DNA from: Cognatitamlana onchidii
GTDB lineage: Bacteria > Bacteroidota > Bacteroidia > Flavobacteriales > Flavobacteriaceae
Direction of reading: 5' to 3'
DNA length: 64,000 nt
Assembly: GCF_004804355.1 (NCBI RefSeq)
Contig: NZ_SRWZ01000001.1
Span: 744,001 to 808,000 of the forward strand
The number at the start of each line of letters is the position of its first letter. The stretch's first letter is position 1. The position numbers were made by a program, and so were the translations under genes. The notes below the pieces were generated by a model. The model had not been told where the DNA came from, searched no databases, and worked only from the letters and a program-made list of their open reading frames with translations. Shown piece by piece: positions 17,451-28,017 of the stretch.

Positions 17451-18194
17451 TTATTTTATAGCAGCTTTCATTAATTCTCTATTCATTCTGGCAATGTTAT
17501 CTAGAGAAATCCCTTTAGGGCATTCAATTTCACATGCTCCAGTATTTGTACAGTTACCAAAACCTTCCAAATCCATTTGAGCTACCATGTTTTGCACACG
17601 ATCAGCAGCTTCTACCTGCCCCTGAGGTAACAATGCGTATTGAGATACTTTTGCTCCTACAAATAACATAGCAGACGAGTTTTTACAAGTTGCAACACAA
17701 GCCCCACAACCAATACAAGTTGCGGCGTCCATAGCTTCATCGGCAGCATGCTTAGAAATAGGAAGTGCATTAGCATCCTGAGTATTACCAGAAGTATTCA
17801 CAGAAATATATCCTCCAGCCTGTTGAATACGTTCAAAAGCTGTTCTATCTACCACTAAATCTTTTATCACAGGAAACGCAGCAGCTCTAAATGGCTCAAT
17901 TGTAATAGTATCGCCATCATTAAACATACGCATATGTAACTGACAGGTTGTAATACCTCTATCAGGGCCATGTGCCTCTCCGTTAATATACATAGAACAC
18001 ATACCGCAGATACCCTCCCTACAATCATGATCGAAAGCTATAGGTTCTTCGCCTTCAGCTATCAATTGTTCGTTAAGAACATCCATCATTTCTAAAAAAG
18101 ACATATGTTCTGAAATATCAGTTACTTTATAATCGACCATTTGACCCTTTGCATTTGAGTCTTTTTGTCTCCAAATTTTAAGCGTTAAATTCAT
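17451..18194 (-). CDS. sdhB: Succinate dehydrogenase/fumarate reductase iron-sulfur subunit
   Basis: The 247-residue protein carries [2Fe-2S] ligands in CREGICGMC (about 58-66) and two C-terminal ferredoxin-like clusters: [13 protein letters not shown] (about 160-172) and [14 protein letters not shown] (about 214-227), supplying the [4Fe-4S] and [3Fe-4S] centres. It passes electrons from the FAD of SdhA to quinone at SdhC. It is the last gene of sdhCAB, 12 nt after sdhA, and a terminator follows. Confidence 0.96.
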   Translation of the reverse strand: MNLTLKIWRQKDSNAKGQMVDYKVTDISEHMSFLEMMDVLNEQLIAEGEEPIAFDHDCREGICGMCSMYINGEAHGPDRGITTCQLHMRMFNDGDTITIEPFRAAAFPVIKDLVVDRTAFERIQQAGGYISVNTSGNTQDANALPISKHAADEAMDAATCIGCGACVATCKNSSAMLFVGAKVSQYALLPQGQVEAADRVQNMVAQMDLEGFGNCTNTGACEIECPKGISLDNIARMNRELMKAAIK

Positions 18195-18206
18195 AGTGTC
18201 TTTTTT

Positions 18207-20219
18207 TTATTTGTATGAACGTTGTTTCAGTTCAATATCCTTAAATTCTAATTCCTCCTTATGTAACACTGCATCTGCAGGCTCCCCTTTATATTCCCAA
18301 GCAGAAACAAAAGCAAAATCTTTATCATTACGTTTTGCTTCTCCTTTTTGCGGTCCATCTTCTTCAGCAGACTCTTCTCTAAAATGCCCGCCGCAAGACT
18401 CTTCTCTCGTTAAAGCATCTTTAGCGAATAATTCTCCTAGCTCTAAGAAATCAGCAACACGGCCAGCTTTTTCAAGTTCAGGGTTCATTTCATTAGCCCC
18501 TCCTGGAACAGAAACGTCTTTCCAAAACTCTTCACGAATGGCTTTAATCTCAACCATGGCTTCTTTTAAGCCTTTTTCGTTTCTAGACATCCCACATTTA
18601 TCCCACATCACTTTTCCAAGTTTCTTGTGGAAGTAGTCTACAGATTTGGTTCCATTATTATTCACAAAGAAGTCTATTCTGTCTTTAACTTCCTTTTCTG
18701 CTTCGTCAAATTCTTTTGAATCTGTTGGTATTTTGCCCGTTCTAATGTCATCAGCTAAATAATCCCCAATAGTATAAGGTAGAACAAAATAGCCATCTGC
18801 TAACCCCTGCATTAAGGCAGAAGCCCCTAACCTGTTAGCTCCATGATCGGAGAAATTAGCCTCTCCAATACAATACAATCCAGGTACTGTAGTCATTAAA
18901 TTATAATCAACCCAAACACCTCCCATAGTATAGTGAACCGCTGGATAAATCATCATAGGTGTTTTGTATGGGTCTTGATCCACAATCTTTTCATACATCT
19001 GGAATAAGTTTCCGTATTTAGCCTCAACAATTTTCTGACCTAATTCATAAATCTTTGCATCAGAAGGGTTAGAAATATTGTGAATTTTTGCTTGCTCTTT
19101 CCCGTAGCGTTCAATTGCAGCAGCAAAATCTAGATATACGGCCTCACCAGTTGCATTCACACCATAACCTGCATCGCAACGCTCTTTAGCCGCACGAGAT
19201 GCTACATCACGAGGCACTAAGTTACCAAAGGCTGGGTAACGTCTTTCTAAGTAATAGTCTCTTTCATCTTCAGATAAATCGGTAGGTTTTTTACGTCCTT
19301 CACGAATCGCCTTTACATCTTCTATATTTTTCGGCACCCAAATACGCCCGTCATTACGCAATGATTCAGACATTAAGGTTAATTTAGATTGATAATCTCC
19401 CGAACGCGGTATACACGTGGGGTGAATTTGTGTATAACAAGGATTCGCAAAATAAGCGCCTTTTTTATGGATCTTCCAAGCCGCGGTTACATTACTACCC
19501 ATAGCATTAGTAGATAAGAAATATACATTTCCGTAACCTCCTGTTGCTACAACAACCGCATGCGCTGAATGACGTTCAATTTCACCAGTGATTAAGTTTC
19601 TTGCAATAATTCCCCTTGCTTTTCCATCAACTTTTACAACATCAAGCATTTCATGACGGTTAAACATCTCTATCTTACCACGAGCTATCTGTCTGTTCAT
19701 AGCAGAATATGCTCCCAATAATAATTGCTGCCCTGTTTGTCCTTTGGCGTAAAAGGTTCTTGATACTAATACACCACCAAATGAACGGTTATCCAATAGC
19801 CCACCATAATCTCGAGCAAAAGGAACACCCTGTGCCACACATTGATCTATAATATTTGCAGAAACCTCAGCTAAACGATAAACATTAGCCTCGCGTGAAC
19901 GATAATCGCCTCCTTTAACAGTATCGTAAAATAATCTATATGTGGAGTCTCCATCACCTTGGTAATTCTTAGCGGCATTAATACCACCTTGCGCTGCAAT
20001 AGAATGTGCTCGACGCGGTGAATCCTGATAAGCAAATGCTTTTACATTATAACCTAGTTCGGCTAAAGTTGCTGCTGCCGAACCTCCAGCTAAACCTGTA
20101 CCAACAACAATCACGTCAATATGACGCTTGTTAGCCGGATTTACTAGGTTAATTTTGTTTTTATAATCTGTCCATTTATCTTGAATTGGACCTTTTGGTA
20201 CTTTTGAATCTAAAGCCAT
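18207..20219 (-). CDS. sdhA: Succinate dehydrogenase/fumarate reductase flavoprotein subunit
   Basis: The 670-residue protein has the FAD-binding Rossmann motif [20 protein letters not shown] (about 36-55), the flavinylation region with [18 protein letters not shown] (covalent FAD His), and the active-site segments YTQIHPTC and [12 protein letters not shown]. It oxidises succinate to fumarate in the citric-acid cycle. Length and gene order with a single-polypeptide SdhC fit the Bacteroidota/Bacillus type B enzyme. It lies between sdhC and sdhB with gaps of 12 nt. Confidence 0.97.
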   Translation of the reverse strand: MALDSKVPKGPIQDKWTDYKNKINLVNPANKRHIDVIVVGTGLAGGSAAATLAELGYNVKAFAYQDSPRRAHSIAAQGGINAAKNYQGDGDSTYRLFYDTVKGGDYRSREANVYRLAEVSANIIDQCVAQGVPFARDYGGLLDNRSFGGVLVSRTFYAKGQTGQQLLLGAYSAMNRQIARGKIEMFNRHEMLDVVKVDGKARGIIARNLITGEIERHSAHAVVVATGGYGNVYFLSTNAMGSNVTAAWKIHKKGAYFANPCYTQIHPTCIPRSGDYQSKLTLMSESLRNDGRIWVPKNIEDVKAIREGRKKPTDLSEDERDYYLERRYPAFGNLVPRDVASRAAKERCDAGYGVNATGEAVYLDFAAAIERYGKEQAKIHNISNPSDAKIYELGQKIVEAKYGNLFQMYEKIVDQDPYKTPMMIYPAVHYTMGGVWVDYNLMTTVPGLYCIGEANFSDHGANRLGASALMQGLADGYFVLPYTIGDYLADDIRTGKIPTDSKEFDEAEKEVKDRIDFFVNNNGTKSVDYFHKKLGKVMWDKCGMSRNEKGLKEAMVEIKAIREEFWKDVSVPGGANEMNPELEKAGRVADFLELGELFAKDALTREESCGGHFREESAEEDGPQKGEAKRNDKDFAFVSAWEYKGEPADAVLHKEELEFKDIELKQRSYK

Positions 20220-20231
20220 TGTTATTTAAGA

Positions 20232-20903
20232 TTAATGGTTAAAATGATGAAAAATAGCAATAATTATAAATGCTAACGGAATTATAATTGAATATGCCTT
20301 ACCTATTTGTTGCAGTGTTTTTTTACGTCCTGCGGTAGCTCCCATAGATTGGAAAGCTGATGTAAACCCATGTGCCAAGTGTAATCCTAGAAGCACAAAA
20401 GAAACAACGTAAGCCCCAACTCGTAATGGGTTATGAAATTTCTCTACCATTTCATGAAAATATCGGTAATCGCCATCGTGCATTCCTGACATATCGCCTA
20501 AAACATATTTCGTATTGAGTTCTGGAATCCAAAAATCAATAAAATGAAGCACAATAAACGCTAAAATAACTAGGCCACTATAAATCATGTTTCTACTCAT
20601 CCAAGTAGAATTGGCGGCACCATTATTTTTTGCATAACTTGTACCATTAGCTTTTTTATTTTTTAGTTCTAGTACAAATCCCATTACAAAATGAAACACC
20701 ACTCCAAAAATTAAAACAGGCTGTAATGCAAATTGCACCAGTGGATTTGTTCCCATAAAATGAGATAATTCATTAAACAAATCCTCACTAAAAAGCGAGG
20801 TAATGTTAACAGCTAGATGAATGATTAAAAAGAACATAAGGAAGAATGCCGAAAGCGCCATAGCCACTTTCCTTCCAATCGAAGATTTAAAAAATCCGCT
20901 CAT
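20232..20903 (-). CDS. sdhC: Succinate dehydrogenase cytochrome b subunit (type B)
   Basis: I place the start at the ATG at 20903 (MSGFFKSSIGRKVAMALSAF) rather than an upstream GTG at 20930, because the -7 promoter box occupies 20937-20930. The 223-residue protein has five hydrophobic segments and histidines (for example IIHLAVN, HFVMGF, GLHLAHGF) that can ligate two haems b. It anchors SdhAB and passes electrons to menaquinone. There is no sdhD, as expected for type B enzymes. Confidence 0.94.
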   Translation of the reverse strand: MSGFFKSSIGRKVAMALSAFFLMFFLIIHLAVNITSLFSEDLFNELSHFMGTNPLVQFALQPVLIFGVVFHFVMGFVLELKNKKANGTSYAKNNGAANSTWMSRNMIYSGLVILAFIVLHFIDFWIPELNTKYVLGDMSGMHDGDYRYFHEMVEKFHNPLRVGAYVVSFVLLGLHLAHGFTSAFQSMGATAGRKKTLQQIGKAYSIIIPLAFIIIAIFHHFNH

Positions 20904-20929
20904 TTGAATATATTTAGTTAAAACAGACA

Positions 20930-20960
20930 CAAAGGTAACTCAGGGCACTATTCTAGACAA
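20930..20960 (-). promoter_or_regulatory. Promoter of sdhCAB
   Basis: On the minus strand TTG (20960-20958), a 20-nt spacer and TACCTTTG (20937-20930) match the Bacteroidota consensus. It lies 27-57 nt before the sdhC ATG at 20903 and decides the sdhC start. Confidence 0.7.
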
Positions 20961-21084
20961 CTAACAAAGCTCATGTTTTTGTTATTTAGAATCGTTTTAA
21001 TTAAAAAAGTAAATCCAAACAATAAGACCTAGCTTAAAAAGAATAAAAAGGAGACACTAGATTTATTGTAAAATTCGCAAAGCA

Positions 21085-22920
21085 CTAGTTAATCATTAAC
21101 TTACTTGTTATATTGCCTTTTTCTGAAATTAAATGAATAAAATAGAGTCCTTTTGACACTCCAGAAAGGTTAATTGTTTTAGAATTTTCACCTTCTAAAA
21201 TTTCTTGTCTTAAAATCTGCCTTCCGCTAGCATCAAAAATTAGAAGTTCTTGAAGACCTGTTGAGGACTGATTGTTAATATAAAAGACACCACTTGTTGG
21301 ATTTGGGTATATGATTATGGAATCGTCAAACTGATTATCGACAACGCTCAGCTGGCAATCAAATTCTATCATCGGAGATTTGCCGGAGAAACATCCAAAT
21401 ACGGGCACAGAAGCCTCACTCCTTGAGAAGACGTTGTCAGCTGCAATTTTATTGAATTCGGATAAAGCTCTAATTTGTTCACCAAATCCAATGGAAAAGT
21501 GCATCACATCGTCGTTATCATTTATAACGTGATTTAATTGATGCGCATGCCCAAGCTCATGCAAGGCAACACTTCTAAAATCAATCTCAAACCCTGGCAA
21601 ACCAGCTCCAAAATGCCATGCTTCGTCATTACTAAAAACCAAATCCATCTCTTCTGCAAATACTTCATAATTTTCTAATGAAGAACCGCACCCGCTAAAC
21701 GAGTAAGTACACTGACCTAAAACTCCTTCGGGCAATTCATTTCCGCTCTCAAATCTAATAACATTGACACCATCAACTACAGCTTCATCAATTGAGGTAA
21801 CTGGACCTATAGAAAAATTAACACCAGATTCACACCTCCAAGTGTCAAGAGCGTTTATAAAGTCTGCTTTCGCGCCAGCATTTTCTACATCTGCATCGAA
21901 CCGTGTCTCCATCCGCCAAATATACCCTCCACTTTCATCATTATTAAGAAGTCTTGTTGGAAATGCATATGTGCTAGTTTCTGTTCCGATAGTAAATGTT
22001 GCATTTACATTTAATTCAGCATACTCAATTATTAAATCTTCGGAGGAGTCAATGACATTTAAAGAGGCATCAGTAACCCTAATATTACCTGTTCCAGCTC
22101 TAGCAGGAACTTCAACTGTAATAGAATTTGTCGACCAATTGGTTATTTGAGTATCCAAAGCATCAATATAGTCAGGAAGATCATCGTCATCCAAACCACC
22201 AGTGTCGGCATTTCTAAAACTGACCGTACCCTTTTGGCTTCCAAAATCACCAGTAGCTCCAGATGCTATGGAAATAGTGATAGTCGTTTTGGTACCCGCC
22301 GATACCGTGCTAGGTGAAAACGTAATACCTGTAGGTACTAAGCTACCCTTAGCTGTTCGGAGTTTTGAAGTAGCCCCTTTGACGCTAAAAGGCTTAACAT
22401 ACAATACATCCTGTTTTGTTAAAACCTCAATATCTTTATAAAATTTGTCCGAAATCCCTCTTTTACCTCCAAAAACATTTAGAACCACATCGTCGTAGAT
22501 ATTGTACTTATAAAACCCTTGAGGTCCAGCGTAAACTTCGTATAACATATCGCTTACGCCAGATTTTGTAATCTTTTTCAAATTAAATAATCCTATTTGA
22601 CCAACCTGCAAATCCAAAGCATGTGTAACCATTTGAAATCTAGACCCTACGTTTCCTCCTGCTGTAATTATTTCTATTTGATTTCTCTTATCCCCCTTAA
22701 AGACTTTGAAAACTTCAACCCTATTTACTGTATAAATATTGTTATCAGTCCCTATAAACGACTCCTTAGAAACAACTTCTCCTTCAACAATTAACTCAGA
22801 ATTTTCGACTTGTCTTTGCAAGGAAATCTCTTTTAGGGTAACTTGGGCCAATGTTTGTAATGAAGTACTGAATACTAAAACAAAACAAATGAGGCAGTTG
22901 GTAGCTAATTTTTTCATCAA
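21085..22920 (-). CDS. T9SS-secreted zinc metalloprotease-like protein
   Basis: The 611-residue protein has a signal peptide (about 1-25), an IPT/TIG-like beta segment (about 195-300, GITFSPSTVSAGTKTTITIS), a metzincin-type zinc site HELGHAHQLNH (about 452-462, HExxHxxxxxH), and a C-terminal type IX sorting domain (about 535-611: IIIYPNPTSGVFYINN, then GLYFIHLISEKGNITSKLMI). The sorting domain directs export through T9SS. It is likely a matrixin-like extracellular protease. Few Cys residues could form disulfides. It is monocistronic. Confidence 0.85.
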   Translation of the reverse strand: MMKKLATNCLICFVLVFSTSLQTLAQVTLKEISLQRQVENSELIVEGEVVSKESFIGTDNNIYTVNRVEVFKVFKGDKRNQIEIITAGGNVGSRFQMVTHALDLQVGQIGLFNLKKITKSGVSDMLYEVYAGPQGFYKYNIYDDVVLNVFGGKRGISDKFYKDIEVLTKQDVLYVKPFSVKGATSKLRTAKGSLVPTGITFSPSTVSAGTKTTITISIASGATGDFGSQKGTVSFRNADTGGLDDDDLPDYIDALDTQITNWSTNSITVEVPARAGTGNIRVTDASLNVIDSSEDLIIEYAELNVNATFTIGTETSTYAFPTRLLNNDESGGYIWRMETRFDADVENAGAKADFINALDTWRCESGVNFSIGPVTSIDEAVVDGVNVIRFESGNELPEGVLGQCTYSFSGCGSSLENYEVFAEEMDLVFSNDEAWHFGAGLPGFEIDFRSVALHELGHAHQLNHVINDNDDVMHFSIGFGEQIRALSEFNKIAADNVFSRSEASVPVFGCFSGKSPMIEFDCQLSVVDNQFDDSIIIYPNPTSGVFYINNQSSTGLQELLIFDASGRQILRQEILEGENSKTINLSGVSKGLYFIHLISEKGNITSKLMIN

Positions 22921-23012
22921 AACAACTTTCTTTTCAAGAATCTCAAAGATAACAATAAATGGTTAAGTTAGATACAGATTCATTACATTTATCGAACTAA
23001 ACGCATCGAAAT

Positions 23013-24308
23013 ATGAAATACTTACCCATTGATAGCAAGCTCTTTATAAAAAACAGAAGCAAGTTTATTACAAAAATGCAACCCAACAGTTTAGCGGTTT
23101 TTAACTCGAATGACATTTATCCTATAAGCGCAGATAGCACCATGCCTTTTCAACAACATAGAGATATATTTTACCTATCTGGAGTGGACCAAGAAGAGAG
23201 TATTCTCGTATTATTCCCCGACTGTCCAAAAGAAAAACATCGCGAAATCCTTTTCCTTAAGGAAACTAATGAACATATTGCCATCTGGGAAGGAGAAAAG
23301 CTTACCAAAGATAGAGCTTTTGAAATTAGTGGAATAAAAACAGTGTATTGGCTTCAAGATTTAGAAAAAGTATTGTTTGAACTAATGACTCAGTGCGACA
23401 CCGTTTATTTAAACACGAATGAGCACTACAGGTCTAATGTTGAAACAGAAACCAGAGAGGATAGATTTACAAAATGGCTAAAAGAAAGGTATCCAGCGCA
23501 TAGTGTAGCCAAGAGCAATCCCATTTTACAAAGACTTAGATCTGTAAAAGAGGATATTGAAATTGATTTAATTCAAAAAGCTTGCGACATTACAGAAAAA
23601 GGATTTAGACGGGTATTAAACTTTGTAAAACCGAATGTTTGGGAATACGAAATAGAAGCAGAGTTTATGTATGAATTTTTAAGAAATCGATCCAAAGGTT
23701 TTGCTTACACGCCCATTATTGCCTCAGGAAACAATGCTAATGTTCTGCATTATATTGAAAACAATCAACAATGCAAATCTGGTGATTTAATCCTTTTTGA
23801 CACGGCTGCCGAATATGCCAACTACTCAAGTGATTTAAGCAGAACAATTCCTGTTTCGGGACGATACACCGACAGACAAAAAGCCGTTTATAATGCCGTT
23901 TTAAGAGTTAAAAACGAAGCTACAAAAATGCTTGTACCAGGGACTATCTGGGCAGATTACCATCTGGAAGTGGGTAAAATAATGACCAGTGAGTTACTTG
24001 GTCTTGGACTGCTAGATAAAGCAGATGTTCAAAAAGAAAATCCAGATTGGCCCGCATATAAAAAGTACTTTATGCACGGTACTTCTCACCATATGGGATT
24101 AGATACACACGATTATGGCATTTTAACAGAACCCATGCAAGAAAATATGGTGTTTACCGTTGAACCAGGGATTTATATTCCTGATGAAGGTTTTGGTATC
24201 AGGCTGGAAGACGATGTTGTTATTCAAAAGTCAGGGAGTCCTATAAATTTGATGAAAAGCATCCCTATTGAAGTTGAAGAAATCGAGGATATTATGAATA
24301 AAAACTAA
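23013..24308 (+). CDS. pepP: Xaa-Pro aminopeptidase, M24B
   Basis: The 431-residue protein has the N-terminal aminopeptidase P domain (about 1-165) and a pita-bread M24 catalytic domain. Metal ligands are visible in ILFDTAAEYANYSSDLSRT (two Asp), MHGTSHHMGLDTHD (His), TVEPGIYIP (Glu) and IRLEDDVVI (Glu). It releases the N-terminal residue preceding proline and is Mn-dependent in the family. Length and order of motifs are standard. It converges on the LytTR gene with only 4 nt between stops. Confidence 0.94.
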   Translation: MKYLPIDSKLFIKNRSKFITKMQPNSLAVFNSNDIYPISADSTMPFQQHRDIFYLSGVDQEESILVLFPDCPKEKHREILFLKETNEHIAIWEGEKLTKDRAFEISGIKTVYWLQDLEKVLFELMTQCDTVYLNTNEHYRSNVETETREDRFTKWLKERYPAHSVAKSNPILQRLRSVKEDIEIDLIQKACDITEKGFRRVLNFVKPNVWEYEIEAEFMYEFLRNRSKGFAYTPIIASGNNANVLHYIENNQQCKSGDLILFDTAAEYANYSSDLSRTIPVSGRYTDRQKAVYNAVLRVKNEATKMLVPGTIWADYHLEVGKIMTSELLGLGLLDKADVQKENPDWPAYKKYFMHGTSHHMGLDTHDYGILTEPMQENMVFTVEPGIYIPDEGFGIRLEDDVVIQKSGSPINLMKSIPIEVEEIEDIMNKN

Positions 24309-24312
24309 GCTG

Positions 24313-25062
24313 TTAGTCAACTAAAAGATCATCTGCTACACTTTTGCCTCTTGGAATAAAAGCGTCATTTATCTGTATTGAATTTGAATCAAAAGAGCGA
24401 ACCTCGTTCTTATTGACAACATAAGATTTATGTACGCGAATAAAGTTTTCCGGAAGTTGTTCCAAGGCTTTTTTTAAAGAACCATATGCCGTAATCTTTG
24501 ATGCATCCATAAGATTGTATGTACTATAATTACCCTTGCCTTCAATAAATAAAATATCCTTTGTATCAACCCGATGAATTCTTCTATCGGCTTTTATTTC
24601 TAAAACAGAATCAATAGCCTTTTCGTTTTTTGCTTTCTCAAGCAGATATAATTGAAATATTTTAAATGATAATAATAAAAACACCGAGGTATTTATCAAT
24701 ATACCAGCACGTACTAACATTTTTAGACTGAAGAAATCGGTATCAGTATTAGCCAGTAGCAGCTGGTCATAAAAAAAGTATATGAATAAGCGTTGTAAAA
24801 CGGCCGAAACAGCAATCAGTAAAAAATACCCAAGGCCGAAAGTAAAATAACGCTTTTTGAGCAAATAATTGGGCAATAAAAGATATAGGGTAATATAAAC
24901 AGCAAAAATTCTTATTGGCAGTAAAATAAACTCTAAGTAAAAAGAATAAAAAAGACCATGACTAGTTGACCATATCACACTAAAAAACAGATAGTATAAT
25001 ACCCAAAACACCACGTGCGTAACTAATCTAGAATTAAAAATATATAAGTTCTTAGAGTTCAT
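24313..25062 (-). CDS. Membrane-bound LytTR transcriptional regulator
   Basis: I choose the ATG at 25062 (MNSKNLYIFNSRLVTHVVFW) since the longer frame from 25137 adds an uncharged tail with no family support. Four hydrophobic segments (about 12-145) are followed by a LytTR DNA-binding domain (about 165-249), with DTKDILFIEGKGNYSTYNL and ENFIRVHKSYVVNKNEV. The N-terminus resembles the sensor part of LytS/YehU-type kinases, but no kinase domain is present, so the membrane sensor is fused directly to the DNA-binding domain. It is divergent from the PDZ-hydrolase gene, a possible target. Confidence 0.82.
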   Translation of the reverse strand: MNSKNLYIFNSRLVTHVVFWVLYYLFFSVIWSTSHGLFYSFYLEFILLPIRIFAVYITLYLLLPNYLLKKRYFTFGLGYFLLIAVSAVLQRLFIYFFYDQLLLANTDTDFFSLKMLVRAGILINTSVFLLLSFKIFQLYLLEKAKNEKAIDSVLEIKADRRIHRVDTKDILFIEGKGNYSTYNLMDASKITAYGSLKKALEQLPENFIRVHKSYVVNKNEVRSFDSNSIQINDAFIPRGKSVADDLLVD

Positions 25063-25186
25063 CTTTGTAAAACAAAAAACATCATCAGAGAAAAACGAGT
25101 TTTGACATAAATTTAAGATCATTTGGTGTAAAAACAACTTGTGATAAATTTAATCAATATACTTTTAAATAAAAGTTAAATAAATC

Positions 25187-26521
25187 ATGAAGCAAAATAT
25201 CTTTAACCCCCTGATCATATCAACCCTTTTATCAATTACTTTTTCTATTTCTTCCAACTCACAAGAATTAAAAAGGCGTGGATTATGGGAATCTAAAATA
25301 GCCTATCCGAAAAACAATATTCCTGGTGCAAAAATAGTTTCAGTCACAAACAATAGTGCATTTGAGACCGCAGGTCTAAAAGCAGATGATATGATAATTG
25401 AGGTAAACGACATTCTTATTGATACTCCAGAAACTTGGACGGAAATAAAGTACGATGTTCGCGCACAGAATAATACGAAATTCAAAATTATTCGAGGTAA
25501 CGACCTCCTTATAAAGCATGTAAACTTCAAAGAATACCCTAAGGAAAAACACCCTAATCTGGAAACATACTATGAGCAAGTCACAAACCGGTTTGGCATT
25601 ACACAAAGAGTTATTATAACTAAACCAAAGAACATAAAAACACCACAACCTGCCATTGTTTTAATTGGAGGACTAAGTTGTTCTAGCATAGAAGCACATC
25701 CAACTAAAGCAAATAATTGGACACGACTAATAAAAGATCTTGTAGAAAAATCGGAGATGGTGGTCATGCGAATAGAAAAACCAGGTGTTGGAGATAGCGA
25801 GGGAGACTGTTCAAAAAGTGATTTCCTAACTGATTTATCGGGCTACAAGGCAGCCATAACCCACCTTAAGAGCAAGACTTATATTAATACGTCCAAAATA
25901 GTTGTTTATGGATCGAGCATGGGAAGTGCATTAGCGCCATTACTTGCCAATGAATATGACCTAGCTGGTGTTATTTCAGATGGCACTTTTTTCAAAACAT
26001 GGTTTGAGCACATGCTGGAAATTGAACGCCGAATACTCAGTATGAAGGGCAATAACGAGTCCACAATTGTTAAAAAAATGAATACATATTATATACCACT
26101 ATACTACGGCATGTTAATTCAAAAGAAAAGTTACATGGATATAGTAAACGACTACCCGGCGCTTTCTGAATATAATTATCATGGCCCATATCACATGTAT
26201 GGCAGACCTTTAAAATACTACCAACAGCTTCAAGATTTTGACATAGCCGGAGCTTGGGAAAAAGTAAACGCTCCTGTTCGAATTTTAAGAGGGACCAATG
26301 ACTGGATTATGTCTGCATTTGATAATCAAATGATCTTAAAAGTGCTTCAGCAAAAAAAACATTCGAACTTCGAGCTTTACGAATATCCTGGTTTAGATCA
26401 TTGGAATACAATACATGAAAGTGCCTTAGATTCCTTTAAGGGAAAGCCAGGGAAATGGGACGACAAAATAAGCCAAACCATTATAAATTGGGCAAAAGAG
26501 ATTGTAGTAAATGACTTATAA
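25187..26521 (+). CDS. Secreted PDZ plus alpha/beta-hydrolase fusion protein
   Basis: The 444-residue protein has a signal peptide (about 1-24), a PDZ domain (about 45-110, GAKIVSVTNNSAFETAGLKA) and an alpha/beta-hydrolase domain (about 120-440). The nucleophile is in VVYGSSMGSALAP (GxSxG type), with the acid probably in RILRGTNDWI and the His in PGLDHWNTI. It should act on esters or peptides in the periplasm; the substrate is unknown. It is divergent from the LytTR regulator (about 125 nt apart), which suggests regulation by it. A terminator follows. Confidence 0.78.
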   Translation: MKQNIFNPLIISTLLSITFSISSNSQELKRRGLWESKIAYPKNNIPGAKIVSVTNNSAFETAGLKADDMIIEVNDILIDTPETWTEIKYDVRAQNNTKFKIIRGNDLLIKHVNFKEYPKEKHPNLETYYEQVTNRFGITQRVIITKPKNIKTPQPAIVLIGGLSCSSIEAHPTKANNWTRLIKDLVEKSEMVVMRIEKPGVGDSEGDCSKSDFLTDLSGYKAAITHLKSKTYINTSKIVVYGSSMGSALAPLLANEYDLAGVISDGTFFKTWFEHMLEIERRILSMKGNNESTIVKKMNTYYIPLYYGMLIQKKSYMDIVNDYPALSEYNYHGPYHMYGRPLKYYQQLQDFDIAGAWEKVNAPVRILRGTNDWIMSAFDNQMILKVLQQKKHSNFELYEYPGLDHWNTIHESALDSFKGKPGKWDDKISQTIINWAKEIVVNDL

Positions 26522-26523
26522 AC

Positions 26524-26552
26524 AAGGGTCGCTTATAAAAGCGACCCTTTTT
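26524..26552 (+). terminator. Rho-independent terminator
   Basis: AAGGGTCGCTT and AAGCGACCCTT form a perfect 11-bp stem with a 4-nt loop followed by Ts, directly after the PDZ-hydrolase stop. Confidence 0.88.
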
Positions 26553-26577
26553 GCTAACAATACTAAATATTAAGTTT

Positions 26578-27906
26578 TTACAGAGTGACTAATTCAAATA
26601 AATAATCGTTTAGTTTTTGTAGCGTTGTAATTTTATCATTAGAATCAATAAGAAGTGAAATGTTATTTTTGCTTCCTCCATAAGAAATCATTCTAATTTT
26701 AACATCTTTCAATATTTGAAACAACTTATAAGTCCCAGCATCGTTAACAACAGAATGACCAACCAAACAAACAATACTTTGATTCTTATCTACTTCTATC
26801 TTTGCTATTTGCTCTAGTTCATTCAAAATCTTATCTAAGTTTCTATCATCATCAATTGTTAATGACACAGCAACTTCAGATGTTGTAATCATATCAATAG
26901 GCGTTTCATAGGTTTCAAAAATCTCAAATACTTTTTTTAAGAAACCATGAGTCTGTAACATTCTTGCAGACTTAATCTTAATAGCCGTTATTCCATCCTT
27001 GGCAGCAATAGCTTTAACACCTCCTTCTGATGTCTTACTGGAAATTAAAGTTCCATGTGCAGGCGGATCCATTGTATTCTTTAACCTTACTGGAATATTA
27101 TCTGTTCTTACTGGCGTAACTGTTTGAGGGTGCAATATCTTAGCCCCAAAATAAGCCAACTCTGCAGCCTCATCAAAAGACAAATTAGAAATCGGATTGG
27201 TATTTTCAACATACCTTGGATCATTATTATGCATACCATCTATATCCGTCCAAATTTGAACCTCTTCTGCTAATATAGCTGCGCCTATTATCGTAGCTGT
27301 AAAGTCGCTCCCCCCTCTTTGAAGATTAGAGATATTATTTGCCGCATCTAAGCAAATAAACCCTTGCGTTATAAATATTTCAGCATTCGTATACTCCTCT
27401 AGCATTGTATTTAACCGCGCTCTTATATAGCCTTGATCTGGTTCCTTATTAGCATCAATCTTCATAAAATCTAAAGCAGGAAGCAACTTCGCATTCACCC
27501 CTTCTTGATTAAGATAACTTGTAAACATATAGGTTGAAAGCAACTCGCCTTGAGCCAGTATTTTGTTTTCAAGTTGCTCTGAATAGGTTTCGTTAATGCA
27601 AGTACCTAACAATGAAAACACTTCTGAAACATAAGTCTTTACCTTATGGTTTAAACTTGAATCTTGTAACAAATTATCCACGGTTACCTGATAGGTTTGA
27701 TGTAAAGCTTTTACCTTAGATTGAGCCGAACTCACTTCACCTTCTTTAATATCTTGGGCAATAGAAACCAAATGATTCGTAGTACCAGACATGGCTGATA
27801 AGACCACAATCTTTCTATCTCCATCATTGATGATACTTTTTACATTACCCATGTTTTCAACTGAGCCTACAGATGTTCCTCCAAACTTTAATACTTTCAT
27901 TTTCAA
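26578..27906 (-). CDS. lysC: Aspartate kinase
   Basis: The 442-residue monofunctional aspartokinase starts MKMKVLKFGGTSVGSVENM with the kinase motif KFGGTSVGS. It contains FITQGFICLDAANNISNLQR near the substrate-binding region and GGSDFTATIIGAAI. ACT domains occupy about 305-440 (with FLKKVFEIFETYETPIDMI). It phosphorylates aspartate at the head of Lys/Met/Thr and diaminopimelate synthesis. The ACT domains allow feedback control. It is divergent from an ACT-like protein gene. Confidence 0.93.
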   Translation of the reverse strand: MKMKVLKFGGTSVGSVENMGNVKSIINDGDRKIVVLSAMSGTTNHLVSIAQDIKEGEVSSAQSKVKALHQTYQVTVDNLLQDSSLNHKVKTYVSEVFSLLGTCINETYSEQLENKILAQGELLSTYMFTSYLNQEGVNAKLLPALDFMKIDANKEPDQGYIRARLNTMLEEYTNAEIFITQGFICLDAANNISNLQRGGSDFTATIIGAAILAEEVQIWTDIDGMHNNDPRYVENTNPISNLSFDEAAELAYFGAKILHPQTVTPVRTDNIPVRLKNTMDPPAHGTLISSKTSEGGVKAIAAKDGITAIKIKSARMLQTHGFLKKVFEIFETYETPIDMITTSEVAVSLTIDDDRNLDKILNELEQIAKIEVDKNQSIVCLVGHSVVNDAGTYKLFQILKDVKIRMISYGGSKNNISLLIDSNDKITTLQKLNDYLFELVTL

Positions 27907-28017
27907 TAAATTTGACCGCTAAGCTATAACTCCTGAATGTATTAGCGATGTTTATTAAAAAAAAAGATTATTTTTACACAAATTGTTAAATATTTAACAT
28001 TTAATTCGTTTACTAGC

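Noticed and set aside
18196-18636. A 146-codon + strand reading over the end of sdhA
   Set aside because: It is antisense to the conserved C-terminus of sdhA and gives a Ser-rich, low-complexity protein with no family features.
20904-20930. GTG start of sdhC at 20930
   Set aside because: It would begin inside the -7 promoter box; the ATG at 20903 gives the usual SdhC N-terminus.
21764-22441. Two + strand frames opposite the secreted metalloprotease
   Set aside because: Both are antisense to a complete protein with a signal peptide, a zinc site and a T9SS domain; they show no features of their own.
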